Shown here: positions 45,960 through 54,998 of the stretch, one piece after another
How positions within the stretch are numbered: the stretch's first letter is position 1
How the letters are laid out: each line of letters starts with the position of its first letter
Origin: Terripilifer sp031921685
Lineage (GTDB): Bacteria > Pseudomonadota > Alphaproteobacteria > Rhizobiales > Beijerinckiaceae
Length of the DNA stretch: 64,000 bases
Reading direction: 5' to 3'
NCBI RefSeq assembly: GCF_031921685.1
Contig: NZ_JAPDHU010000002.1
Location: 1,550,001-1,614,000, forward strand
Notes under the pieces: model-generated
Seen by the model: the letters and a program-made list of their open reading frames with translations, nothing else
Told to the model about the DNA's origin: nothing
Database searches by the model: none
Position numbers and translations under genes: made by a program

Positions 45960-47525
45960 CTAGCTCCGGCGAGCCCCGCCAGCGCTCATCTCCGCCCAAT
46001 CCAGCTCTTCTTCGAGGATATGATAGGCATCGTCGCCGATCACCCCTTGGCGGCGCAGCTCAATGGCGCGCTGGCGCGCAGCGGCGATCGCTTCCCGGCG
46101 CAACGGGCCGCCTGGCGTATCGCCCGTCGGCGCGCCATCGCTTTCATTGAGCTCGACGGCGGCGTTGTATTCCTTGCGCAGGATGATGCCATGCAAGGTC
46201 GTATCTTTTTCGATGGTGGCCAGCGCTGCGCGATAAGCCTGCGTGCGCGCCAGCTTCACCTCGTGGCCCACCGGATCATCATCCGTGAGACCGAGCCAAC
46301 GGATCAAAGGCTTCAACGTCAGCCCCTGAATGACGAGCGTCCCCAGCACGACCGCGAAAGCAGTGAGCAGGATCAGATCACGATAGGGAAACGGCGCGCC
46401 GTTCGGCAGTGTTTCAGGGATCGCGAAAGCCGCCGCCAAAGTCACGATGCCACGCATGCCGGCCCAGGAAATGGCCACCGCGCCACCCACCGTCGGCTGC
46501 GCCATCGGCCGGCGCGGATGAAAGCCGTGGCGCGCGATGCGCACCCGAATGAGCTTGTTGTAGCTCATCACCCAGGCAAAGCGGATGAGAATGGTGACGA
46601 GAAGAACGGTTGCTGCCGTCACCAGATATTCAAAACGCAGATCCGCCGAAAGCCGCTCCCAAATGGGCCGCAACTGCATGCCGATCAGCACAAAGGCAAA
46701 AGCGTTGAGAATGAAGACGACCGTTTCCCAAACGGCGTAAACCGGCACGCGCTGCCGCGCCGGCATGCGCACGCCCCCGGTCCGCGCAATCGTCATCGCA
46801 TAAACGACGATGGTGAGAATGCCGGAAAGGCCAATCCGTTCGGCAAAAATCCAGATGCCGAACGTGGTGACGAATTGCACGATCAAGGCCGTCGACACGT
46901 CTTCGAGCCGCCCCATCAACGGTCGCAAGACAAGAGCGCAAAGAAAGCCGGCGGCAACGCTGCCCAGTAGCGTGAGAAGCAGGACAGGCGTAAAACTGTT
47001 GGGCGACAGACCACCGGCGACGACCGCCATCAACGCCAGTTTGTAGATCAGCAGCGCGCTCGCATCGTTGAGCAGGCTTTCGCCTTCGAGAATTTTCAAA
47101 AGGCGATGCGGTAGGCCGACCTGGCGCATGATGGCGGCCGCGGCCGCCGCATCCGGCGGCGCGACGATCGCCCCCAGCGCGATCGCCACAGGCCACGACA
47201 CGCCGGGCACCAGCCAACGCACCGTGACGGCCACGCAAATCGTCGTCAAAATAACCGCCATGACCACCAGCCCGGCGACCGGCAGCCAGTTGTCACGCAG
47301 ATCGCGCACGGATGTATCGTAGGCAGCATCAAGCAGCACCGGCGCCACGAACAGCGCCAGCGCCAGATGCGGATCAAGCGTCCACTGCGGGCTGTCCGGC
47401 ACCAGAGCGATCAGCACCCCGCCGATCGCCAGAAAGGTCGGATAAGGCGCGCCCAGCCGACGCGCCAACATCGTCAGCAGGGCCGCGCCCAGCAGCAGGA
47501 TGATGATCCACTCGAAAGTTTCCAT
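45960..47525 (-). CDS. Na+/H+ antiporter, CPA1 family
   Basis: A 521-residue cation/proton antiporter of the CPA1 (NhaP/NHE-like) family, with about twelve membrane helices in the first 400 residues and a soluble C-terminal region. Transport residues are seen in VAPPDAAAAAAI (Asp125) and in the family motif ESLLNDASALL (Asn153-Asp154). I chose the ATG at 47525 (start METFEWIIILLLGAALL), where the first helix begins at once. It is convergent to the reductase gene, with 158 bp between the stops. Confidence 0.9.
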   Translation of the reverse strand: METFEWIIILLLGAALLTMLARRLGAPYPTFLAIGGVLIALVPDSPQWTLDPHLALALFVAPVLLDAAYDTSVRDLRDNWLPVAGLVVMAVILTTICVAVTVRWLVPGVSWPVAIALGAIVAPPDAAAAAAIMRQVGLPHRLLKILEGESLLNDASALLIYKLALMAVVAGGLSPNSFTPVLLLTLLGSVAAGFLCALVLRPLMGRLEDVSTALIVQFVTTFGIWIFAERIGLSGILTIVVYAMTIARTGGVRMPARQRVPVYAVWETVVFILNAFAFVLIGMQLRPIWERLSADLRFEYLVTAATVLLVTILIRFAWVMSYNKLIRVRIARHGFHPRRPMAQPTVGGAVAISWAGMRGIVTLAAAFAIPETLPNGAPFPYRDLILLTAFAVVLGTLVIQGLTLKPLIRWLGLTDDDPVGHEVKLARTQAYRAALATIEKDTTLHGIILRKEYNAAVELNESDGAPTGDTPGGPLRREAIAAARQRAIELRRQGVIGDDAYHILEEELDWAEMSAGGARRS

Positions 47526-47666
47526 ATGCCCCGCGCGATTCCTTCTGCCGCCAAGAACGCCGCAATGAACGCCGCGATGAAACACGGCGGTTGCGACGCC
47601 TCTGCGTCGATCATGGCAGATGGAAAGGATTTCAGCGACGGAGCGGGCCGGTCAAGCCGCGCCGTG

Positions 47667-48137
47667 TCAGTTCAGCACGCAGAAGCCGCCGACGAGCCGC
47701 CCCGGCGGGCATTGGTAAGACGCCTTCTGCGGACGTGGCATCGGCGTAGATTGCTCGTGGGGCGACGCACTGCGCGCGGCTTCAGCGGCCGCGGCCTTAA
47801 ACCAATCCGGCGTGGCCTGCTGGCGGGCTTCCGGCACCTGCCAGTCCGATTGCAGCCCGCGACGCTGATCGAGCGACGAGGCCGAAGCCCGGCTCGCCCC
47901 CACCCCGGCGCCCGGTATGATGAAAACCCCACCCGAGGAGGTCGCGCGCTGCGGCACGGGCATCGGCTGGGACGCCGACAGAGGTCGACCCCCAGGCATG
48001 GTCTGAGACACCGGCTTGGGCGTCGGCGCCGTCGCATAGGCCTTGGGGCCGCCAATGCGGATGCGCAACCCCTTGGCCTCGGCAGCGGTGGCGGACACAA
48101 GGGCAGCGGCGGTAGCGAGCAGGATCAGCGATTTCAT
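47667..48137 (-). CDS. Secreted Pro/Ala/Ser-rich protein of unknown function
   Basis: A 156-residue protein with a signal peptide (1-21, ending AAEA) and a long low-complexity region rich in Pro, Ala, Ser and Gln. It closes with a short C-terminal motif, CPPGRLVGGFCVLN, whose two cysteines could form a disulphide. I do not recognise a function. The codon pattern and start (MKSLILLATAAAL) support a real gene. A 533-bp gap follows upstream. Confidence 0.7.
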   Translation of the reverse strand: MKSLILLATAAALVSATAAEAKGLRIRIGGPKAYATAPTPKPVSQTMPGGRPLSASQPMPVPQRATSSGGVFIIPGAGVGASRASASSLDQRRGLQSDWQVPEARQQATPDWFKAAAAEAARSASPHEQSTPMPRPQKASYQCPPGRLVGGFCVLN

Positions 48138-48670
48138 GGAGAAACTCCGTCGTCCGCCTACCCTGCCGCAAAACCCCTCAACGCCCGGAAATCGAAATCA
48201 CTAAAATTGTTGGCTTTCGCGCTTTGCGACCGACGACTGCTCGGTCGGACACACAATTGCCAAGAAAACCGTAGTTCAAGAGGGGCATTGTTACGGGCGC
48301 CCTGCTGATTTCGATTCGCGACCGCGCACCCTGATTCAAGCCCATTTCCGAGTTCGAGTGGTCGTAGTGGAAGAAGCATTGATGTTCGTGTGCACAAGCA
48401 TCGGCATATTGGGCCTGCTTGTGACTTTCTTCTTTGTTCTGTTTGTCGGCTTCCGTGGGCTCGTTCGGCGCGTGCGTGGGGAAGAGCGCGACTGAATCAA
48501 ATCGGCTTTCGCAAATTCTTTTGTGACGTTCGAAACTGCAAAACAATGTAACAAGAGTCAGCCTGCGGTCAGCAAAGTGACATCGTGCTGCCCCAGTGGC
48601 CTCTTACAGATTCGCCGTGTACTGCTTCTCACGCGCAGCTTCTCACGCGAACGTGCCTTAGAGGTTCTCG
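48138..48670. other. Gap with no gene I can support firmly
   Basis: About 530 bp between two small secreted-protein genes. Apart from a possible 37-codon membrane-peptide frame at 48382-48495 I see nothing convincing. The composition is more AT-rich than the surrounding coding sequence. Confidence 0.5.
48382..48495 (+). CDS. Possible 37-residue single-span membrane peptide
   Basis: A short frame encodes one hydrophobic helix (IGILGLLVTFFFVLFVGF) followed by a basic tail (RGLVRRVRGEERD), a positive-inside pattern. There is no convincing ribosome site and no family match that I know, so it may be chance. Confidence 0.25.
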   Translation: MFVCTSIGILGLLVTFFFVLFVGFRGLVRRVRGEERD

Positions 48671-48910
48671 ATGAAAATTTTCGCTCCTGCTTTGATCGCG
48701 GTTCTTATCGGCGCAGTGCAACCGGCGTCCGCTCAATGGCTGCCGGAAGAAAGCGATGGATTTTCGGCTGGATATTTTTGGGCACTGCGCAACCACGTGA
48801 CGGAAGCTTATCGCTGCGACAGGTTTTACGATGCCTTCCGCGCCGGCTGTAACGCTTACACGCAAGGCTTCGGCGATATGAATGACGAAGACGAGGACGA
48901 CGAAGATTAA
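48671..48910 (+). CDS. Small secreted acidic-tailed protein
   Basis: A 79-residue protein with a signal peptide (1-21, ending PASA-Q) and a mature part with two cysteines (YRCDRFYDAFRAGCNAY). It ends in a run of Asp and Glu (DEDEDDED). No function is recognised. It ends 20 bp before the stop of the convergent gene at 48931. Confidence 0.6.
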   Translation: MKIFAPALIAVLIGAVQPASAQWLPEESDGFSAGYFWALRNHVTEAYRCDRFYDAFRAGCNAYTQGFGDMNDEDEDDED

Positions 48911-48930
48911 CGGCGCGATTGGCGCGCGAG

Positions 48931-49341
48931 CTAGTGCGTCGCAGCCCCGCTCGCCACTTTGCAATGGACTGAACCGTTGTAGAGCTGCATTTGGTTCCCG
49001 CCCATATCGACCAGGATCTGACCGTCATAGGTTCCCCTGGTCTTGTTCAATTGGGCCGAGATGACGATCCGCACGCGGGACGGTTCGGATTCATCCATCG
49101 CCACCAACAACAAATTGCCGTCGCGCAAACTGAACTGACTGGCCTTCGCCGGATAATCGAAATCGATCGCCGGCATGTCGCCGAATTTCGCGGGCACGTC
49201 GAACTGCAATCCTGATTTCAAATACGGACACGTGACGACCCGCTGAGCTGAGCCGGCCGCAAAACTCCCCGACATAAGCACCAGTCCGGCGAGGCAGCCG
49301 AAGATCGAAATCAGCTTTGCTGGAATGCGCGTTGCACTCAT
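48931..49341 (-). CDS. Secreted protein of unknown function
   Basis: A 136-residue protein with an N-terminal signal or lipoprotein-like segment (ISIFGCLAGLVLMSGSFAAG). The mature domain has two cysteines (VVTCPYL and SVHCKVAS) and a beta-rich pattern with GNLLLVAMDESEPSRVRIVI. I chose the ATG at 49341 because AGAGGA lies upstream and it places the hydrophobic segment at the start. No function is recognised. Confidence 0.7.
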   Translation of the reverse strand: MSATRIPAKLISIFGCLAGLVLMSGSFAAGSAQRVVTCPYLKSGLQFDVPAKFGDMPAIDFDYPAKASQFSLRDGNLLLVAMDESEPSRVRIVISAQLNKTRGTYDGQILVDMGGNQMQLYNGSVHCKVASGAATH

Positions 49342-49508
49342 GATCTTGATCCTCTTCTGATCAAGGAGCCGTGCGAGAGCCCGCAGAGGACGGCTCAGTC
49401 TAGCCGGCACGAAGCATTTTGTCGCCGCGTCGATCTGAATCGGCTGGACGGCGCGATCACGCGGGATCATCCTCTCGGCGGACCGAATTGACGCCTGAGG
49501 ACGCTGCC

Positions 49509-49817
49509 ATGTCGCTGATCAAATCCGCCGTGCTTGTCGTTTCGGTCGTAGGCGGCGCGATCTCCCTTGCAGGCTGCATGCCGGTGGGGCCTGGCGATTA
49601 TCCGACCTACGCCTATTACGGCTCCTCGCCCGTGGTCTTCCCGAACCACCGCTATCAATATCGCTACGGCTATTATGGCGGCTACCACCCGATCTATCGG
49701 CCCTACCGTGTCTACGAACGGCCCCGTGCCAGCGGCTGGCGCAGCGGCGCGACTTCGCCGCTTCCCGCCCTGCCGGCACGCCACGCGTTCAGCGGTCGGC
49801 CACCAAAACACCGGTAA
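49509..49817 (+). CDS. Small Tyr-rich lipoprotein, paralogue of the gene at 61151
   Basis: A 102-residue lipoprotein. The signal ends in the lipobox SLAGC at about residue 23, followed by a Tyr/Pro/Gly/Arg-rich region with YGSSPVVFPNHRYQYRYGYY. The tail ARHAFSGRPPKHR matches SRGAFTGRPLGHR of the protein at 61151, as do the first residues MSLIKS and the lipobox. I chose the ATG at 49509 to keep the signal peptide. The function is unknown; a cell-envelope role is likely. Confidence 0.75.
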   Translation: MSLIKSAVLVVSVVGGAISLAGCMPVGPGDYPTYAYYGSSPVVFPNHRYQYRYGYYGGYHPIYRPYRVYERPRASGWRSGATSPLPALPARHAFSGRPPKHR

Positions 49818-49874
49818 ACGGCAACTCAGAGCCAACCGGCCTAAAGCTTTGAAAATGTGGCGAAAAAATACAGA

Positions 49875-49952
49875 TGGCAGGAGTGGAGGGAATCGAACCC
49901 GCAACCTCCGGTTTTGGAGACCGGCGCTCTAACCTAGTTGAGCTACACTCCT
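49875..49952 (-). tRNA. tRNA-Trp (anticodon CCA)
   Basis: On the minus strand the acceptor AGGAGTG pairs with CACTCCT, followed by G and an encoded CCA. The anticodon arm is CCGGT-CTCCAAA-ACCGG, giving anticodon CCA. The D arm TAGCTCAACTAGGTTAGAGC and the T loop TTCGATT are normal. One mismatch in the T stem is apparent. The gene lies between the tuf2 and secE regions, where tRNA-Trp sits in many bacteria. Confidence 0.93.
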
Positions 49953-50060
49953 GTATGCCGTCAGGCGGCTTCTCTTGCCGTATTCGCCGCCGGATTGCAA
50001 CGGGGACGACGGGCGCTTTTGTGTATTTTCAGAGACAAAAACGCCGAAAATGCAGTCGGC

Positions 50061-51050
50061 TCAAGCCGTCCGCACCACCCGCGCGAACAGCGTGTAGCGG
50101 GGATCGAACAGAAAATCGACGAAAAGCCGGGTCCAGGAGGTGTGGACAGCCAGATTGTCGTAAAATTCCGGCGCCATCGCCCGCAGTTCCGGCAGCCGAT
50201 TCCAGGGCACACGCGGGAAATCGTGGTGCTCGTTGTGGTAGCCGATATTCAGCGCCACTTTGTTGATCGGGCCATAATAGCTCGACGTGTCCTGATCGGG
50301 ATCGAGCGTGTAATGCTCGGAAATCCAGCGGGCGCCCAGCGGATGCAGCCCGGTTGAGAACCAAAAACAGGCGAACAGATAGACGACGCCGTTGAGGCCA
50401 AAGACGTACCAGATCGCCCCGGCATAGGCGGCACAGGCGACATAATTGGCGATGGCCCAACCACTGAACAGGTTGACCGGCGGCACACGATGCACGCGCG
50501 AAATCTGCAGGAAGGGGAAGCAGAACAGCCAGATCGCCTTGCGCCACCAGATGTTCTTGACCAGCCGCGCTTCCCATTCGTTCGGCAGATCCGGATCACC
50601 GTCATAGCGGCTGCGGCCGGAATGATGATGCAGATGGTAACCACGAAACCCCATGGCGCCCGGCACCACATTGGGCAGATCGGCAACGACCAGCACCACC
50701 CGGTTGAGGAAACGGCTGCGAAAAACCGTTTCGTGGGTCGCGTCGTGGATCACCACATAGAGCGCATGATTGGCGAACACGCCGATGCTGATCGCCACCA
50801 GCACAGCCAGCCACCAATAGGACAGGCCCAATGTGCCGAGATAGCAGGCGATGACCGTCTGTGCGGCGACGATCCCCAGCGTGATTGCCGCCGTCCAGGG
50901 ATTGCGGCCGAATAGAGAACGCACCTCGGGATGCGCCGCCAGAATGGCGCGCGCACGCGCCTTATGCGGGTCCTGGCCGGGCATGCGGAAGAAATCGGTC
51001 TGCATCGGTCTCGCGATCAAAGGTGCCTGCGATCGAAAAGCTGTGTGCAT
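50061..51050 (-). CDS. Fatty acid desaturase related to sphingolipid delta-4 desaturases (DES/DEGS)
   Basis: A 329-residue membrane di-iron desaturase. His boxes are HDATH (102-106), HLHHH (139-143) and HNEHH (272-276), with further histidines in LHPLGARWISEHY. The C-terminal half follows eukaryotic dihydroceramide desaturases closely, for example SYYGPINK and NIGYHNEHHDFPRVPW, then a PEFYDNL segment. The N-terminus has the PHKARARAILAAHPEV pattern that replaces the DES1 start. It probably acts on a long-chain base or fatty acyl chain in the inner membrane; the substrate is inferred. A start at 51005 is possible. No sphingolipid synthesis gene is visible nearby. Confidence 0.88.
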   Translation of the reverse strand: MHTAFRSQAPLIARPMQTDFFRMPGQDPHKARARAILAAHPEVRSLFGRNPWTAAITLGIVAAQTVIACYLGTLGLSYWWLAVLVAISIGVFANHALYVVIHDATHETVFRSRFLNRVVLVVADLPNVVPGAMGFRGYHLHHHSGRSRYDGDPDLPNEWEARLVKNIWWRKAIWLFCFPFLQISRVHRVPPVNLFSGWAIANYVACAAYAGAIWYVFGLNGVVYLFACFWFSTGLHPLGARWISEHYTLDPDQDTSSYYGPINKVALNIGYHNEHHDFPRVPWNRLPELRAMAPEFYDNLAVHTSWTRLFVDFLFDPRYTLFARVVRTA

Positions 51051-51128
51051 TGCACACGGGTGGCATCTCTACCCCAGTCACCCAGTCCAGTCACCCCTTG
51101 CCCGTCCACCCCGCCGGGGTTCCCCTTA

Positions 51129-51449
51129 TCAAGCGGGTTCCACCCGCACCGCCGTGCCATAGGCCAACACTTCGGTGATCCCGTCCATGATCTCATTGGC
51201 ATCGTAACGCATGCCAATAATGGCATTGGCACCGCCCTGGGTTGCATGTTCGACCATATGGTCGAAAGCCTCCTGCCGGGCGGTCTCGGCCAGGTTCACA
51301 TAGACCGACAGTTTGCCGCCGAACATCGACTGCACGCCACCGACGAAATTGCCGACGACGGAACGCGACCGCACGGTGATCCCGCGCACGACACCGAGAT
51401 GCTGGACAACCTTGTAACCGGAAATGTCATTGGTGGTGGAAACGATCAT
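51129..51449 (-). CDS. YbjQ/UPF0145 family protein
   Basis: A 106-residue protein of the YbjQ (UPF0145, putative heavy-metal-binding) family, which assembles as a pentamer in structures. The core includes ISGYKVVQHLGVVRGITVRS, ARQEAFDHMVEHATQGGANA and IIGMRYDANEI. I chose the ATG at 51449, preceded by AGGAG; the longer frame runs across the tuf terminator. The physiological role is unknown. Confidence 0.9.
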   Translation of the reverse strand: MIVSTTNDISGYKVVQHLGVVRGITVRSRSVVGNFVGGVQSMFGGKLSVYVNLAETARQEAFDHMVEHATQGGANAIIGMRYDANEIMDGITEVLAYGTAVRVEPA

Positions 51450-51503
51450 TGCGAACTCCTGCACGTCAGCCCTCACCGCCCCATTCAACGCCAAAACAAA
51501 CAA

Positions 51504-51528
51504 AAAGGGGAGCCGGAGGCTCCCCTTT
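51504..51528 (-). terminator. Rho-independent terminator of tuf copy 2
   Basis: AAAGGGGAGCC (51504-51514) pairs perfectly with 51518-51528 around a three-base loop, followed on the minus strand by TTTG. It lies about 50 bp after the tuf stop codon. Confidence 0.85.
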
Positions 51529-51577
51529 AATCCGCGATAATGCGGCAATCTTGCGTCGAAATTATTCGACGATGCGA

Positions 51578-52768
<1,191 letters not shown>

Positions 52769-52846
52769 GGTACTTTCCGGTGTTCCCAAAAGTTAGAATC
52801 CGCCATGGGACGCACGTCGACACGGGCGCGGCGGAAAGGCGGCGGT

Positions 52847-52875
52847 TCGATAGGCAGTTTTCGCGCGGATCGCAA
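52847..52875 (-). promoter_or_regulatory. Candidate promoter of tuf copy 2
   Basis: On the minus strand TTGCGA (52875-52870), 17 bases, then TATCGA (52852-52847). It lies about 80 bp before the tuf start in a 173-bp gap otherwise empty of genes. Confidence 0.4.
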
Positions 52876-52941
52876 GGAAAATGATTATTTCCGCCCAGCC
52901 CGTACCACCGAGAAACGGGCAATCCACGCGTTCTGCGACAT

Positions 52942-54054
52942 TTACATGACCGCACCGATCATCGCCCGATAGTCGTCGAGCGTCGGTTTGCGGGCCGCAG
53001 TACGGTTAAAATGGGTATCCAGAGCCGCTTGGGCAACCTCTCCCAGATCGCGCACGCGATAGCCGGCGGCGCTCAGGGTGAGCGGCAGGCCAATGTCCTG
53101 GGAAAGGGAAATCACCCCGTCTTTTAGGGAAACGCCGTCGGCGAGCCCCATGGCATGAGCCATGCGCTGGGCCCGTTCCGGAGCGTGAGTCGCGACGAAA
53201 TCGAGGCTAGCGACCACGCCGATATTGCTCAGGACGCCATGGTTGACGTCCTGGTCGCCGCAGGCGATGGCGATCGCATGGGCCGGCCCCAATCCCTTGT
53301 GGATGGCGACACCGCCCATGAAAGCGGCGGCCATGATTTGCAGCCGCGCTTCGGGATCCCGTCCATTTTCGACCGCCCGGCGCAGAAACCCGCTCACCCG
53401 ACGGATGCCGTCGTAAGCCATCGCTTCGGCCATCGGGTTTTCAGGCGCTGCGAACACCGCCTCAATGCAATGCGACAGCGCATCCATGCCGGTCGCCGCC
53501 GTCAGCCGCCGTGGCAAGGTATAGGTGAGTTCCGGGTCACAGATCGCCACTTTCGGCACTAGCAGCAGCGAGGCGACGCCAAGGCCCCGTTCGCTGGGTG
53601 TCGGGTGAATGCTTGAGGCCGGCGAGGCTTCGCTGCCCGTGCCCGCCGTCGTCGGCAGAACGATCAGCGGCGCCACGGCTTTCACCTTGTCCGGCGCGCC
53701 CAGGTAATCGTCCGGCATGCCGCCCTGAACCGCCAAAATGGCCAGCATTTTGCCGCTGTCGATCACCGAGCCACCGCCGATCGCGACGACGCCATCGCAT
53801 TTGCTTTCGCGATAGGTGGCAAACGCTTCAAGGACGCCGGCGGATGTCGGGTTTTCCGGAATGGCATCGAAGACGGCGTAATCGCTTTTGCCCTTCAGCG
53901 CGCCCTCGACCTGCCCGAGAACACCGCAAGCAGCCAGATTGCGGTCGCTGACCAGCAGCGGCCGACGGACGCCGAGTTCGCTCAAGACTTGCGGCAAAGC
54001 TTGGATGGCGCCAGCGGCCAGAAACAGCCGGGGCAGCGATAGAACTGGGGTCAC
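52942..54054 (-). CDS. Iron-containing alcohol dehydrogenase family (maleylacetate-reductase-like)
   Basis: A 370-residue group III (iron-activated) dehydrogenase. The NAD-binding loop is GGGSVIDS (93-100), and the metal ligands are Asp191, His195 (DALSHCIE), His259 (GLGPAHAIA) and His272 (NHGVLSN). Members reduce maleylacetate, hydroxy-acids or aldehydes. Maleylacetate reductase is one option, since aromatic-type genes lie nearby, but a generic alcohol or lactaldehyde dehydrogenase cannot be excluded. It is divergent from the GntR gene at 54227. Confidence 0.88.
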   Translation of the reverse strand: MTPVLSLPRLFLAAGAIQALPQVLSELGVRRPLLVSDRNLAACGVLGQVEGALKGKSDYAVFDAIPENPTSAGVLEAFATYRESKCDGVVAIGGGSVIDSGKMLAILAVQGGMPDDYLGAPDKVKAVAPLIVLPTTAGTGSEASPASSIHPTPSERGLGVASLLLVPKVAICDPELTYTLPRRLTAATGMDALSHCIEAVFAAPENPMAEAMAYDGIRRVSGFLRRAVENGRDPEARLQIMAAAFMGGVAIHKGLGPAHAIAIACGDQDVNHGVLSNIGVVASLDFVATHAPERAQRMAHAMGLADGVSLKDGVISLSQDIGLPLTLSAAGYRVRDLGEVAQAALDTHFNRTAARKPTLDDYRAMIGAVM

Positions 54055-54160
54055 GACATCCTCCCGATTTGTCTTGCCCGATTTGTCTTGGGTGATAGCC
54101 CTCCCGCCAAGCTTCGTCCATGGGCGCGTCCACAGAGAACCGATGTCGTTTGGAGCCTAT

Positions 54161-54190
54161 TTGACAAAATGGGATCCCATTGCCTAGGGT
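54161..54190 (+). promoter_or_regulatory. Promoter of the GntR regulator with an internal palindromic operator
   Basis: TTGACA (54161-54166) and TAGGGT (54185-54190) are spaced by 18 bases. Between them lies the perfect 14-bp palindrome AATGGGATCCCATT (54168-54181). FCD-type GntR regulators such as VanR bind similar TGGATCCA-centred sites. This placement would let the regulator block its own promoter. Confidence 0.6.
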
Positions 54191-54226
54191 CGCGGCACCT
54201 GAGGGATGGGGCCTGGAGGGAGCGCC

Positions 54227-54940
54227 ATGACGCAGCAGTCCCAAGCGGTGATGAAAATCCGCGAAATGATTCTGCAAGGGCAGCTCGCGCCCGGCGAACG
54301 CCTCGCCGAGGCCGGTGTCGCCGACATGCTCGGCCTGTCACGCACCCCGGTTCGCCAAGCCCTGCCTGTCCTGGCCGAGGAAGGCCTGCTGGTTCCCGCC
54401 GGCGCGCGCGGCTATTCGGTGCGCGCCTTCACCACTCTCGAAATTCTCGAAGCCGTGGAAGTGCGCGGCGCCCTGGAGGGCCTTGCCGCCCGCATCGTCG
54501 CCGAACGCGGCGCCCCACGCGCCCTGATGCGCACCTTGCGTGACAGCCTCGCCGAAGGCGACGAGATCTTTGCCAAGCGGCATTTGGTGGAAGCCGACGA
54601 GGCGACCTACAGCCGCGTCAATCTGAAATTCCACCGCTCCATCACCGACGCCGCCGAACATGGCTTCGCACGCGACACGCTGGAGCGCATCGACCGTATT
54701 CCTTTTGCCTCCCCCGCCGCCATTGCCTTCGATCGACACGGCTTGCCGGAAATGTTCGATGCCCTCTGGCATGCCCATCGCCAGCATCACGCCATCGTCG
54801 ATGCCATCGACAACGGCGAAGGCAGCCGCGCCGAAGCGCTGTTTCGCGAGCACATCTATTCGCAGAAGCGCAGCATGCGCTTGACGCGCGATCAGACCGC
54901 CCACAGCGCCGAGCCCCGCCGTCAGCTCGAAGAAGACTGA
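54227..54940 (+). CDS. GntR-family regulator, FCD subgroup
   Basis: A 237-residue regulator. A winged helix occupies about residues 8-68 (MILQGQLAPGERLAEAGVAD, then LGLSRTPVRQALPVLAEEGL). An all-helical FCD effector domain follows at about 75-225, with histidines that could bind a metal (NLKFHRSITDAA and HIYSQKRSMR). I chose the ATG at 54227, preceded by GGAGGG. It is divergent from the alcohol dehydrogenase gene and upstream of the MetE-family gene, so it probably controls one or both. Confidence 0.92.
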   Translation: MTQQSQAVMKIREMILQGQLAPGERLAEAGVADMLGLSRTPVRQALPVLAEEGLLVPAGARGYSVRAFTTLEILEAVEVRGALEGLAARIVAERGAPRALMRTLRDSLAEGDEIFAKRHLVEADEATYSRVNLKFHRSITDAAEHGFARDTLERIDRIPFASPAAIAFDRHGLPEMFDALWHAHRQHHAIVDAIDNGEGSRAEALFREHIYSQKRSMRLTRDQTAHSAEPRRQLEED

Positions 54941-54998
54941 CCAGCGCACTCAAGCCCCCCCATTTCCCATCCACACGCTCTCACAAGAAGGAAGTCAT

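Noticed and set aside
48178..48546. 122-codon minus-strand frame in the 48.1-48.7 kb gap
   Set aside because: No ribosome site, no signal or domain, and an unusual residue mix; it looks like a chance frame.
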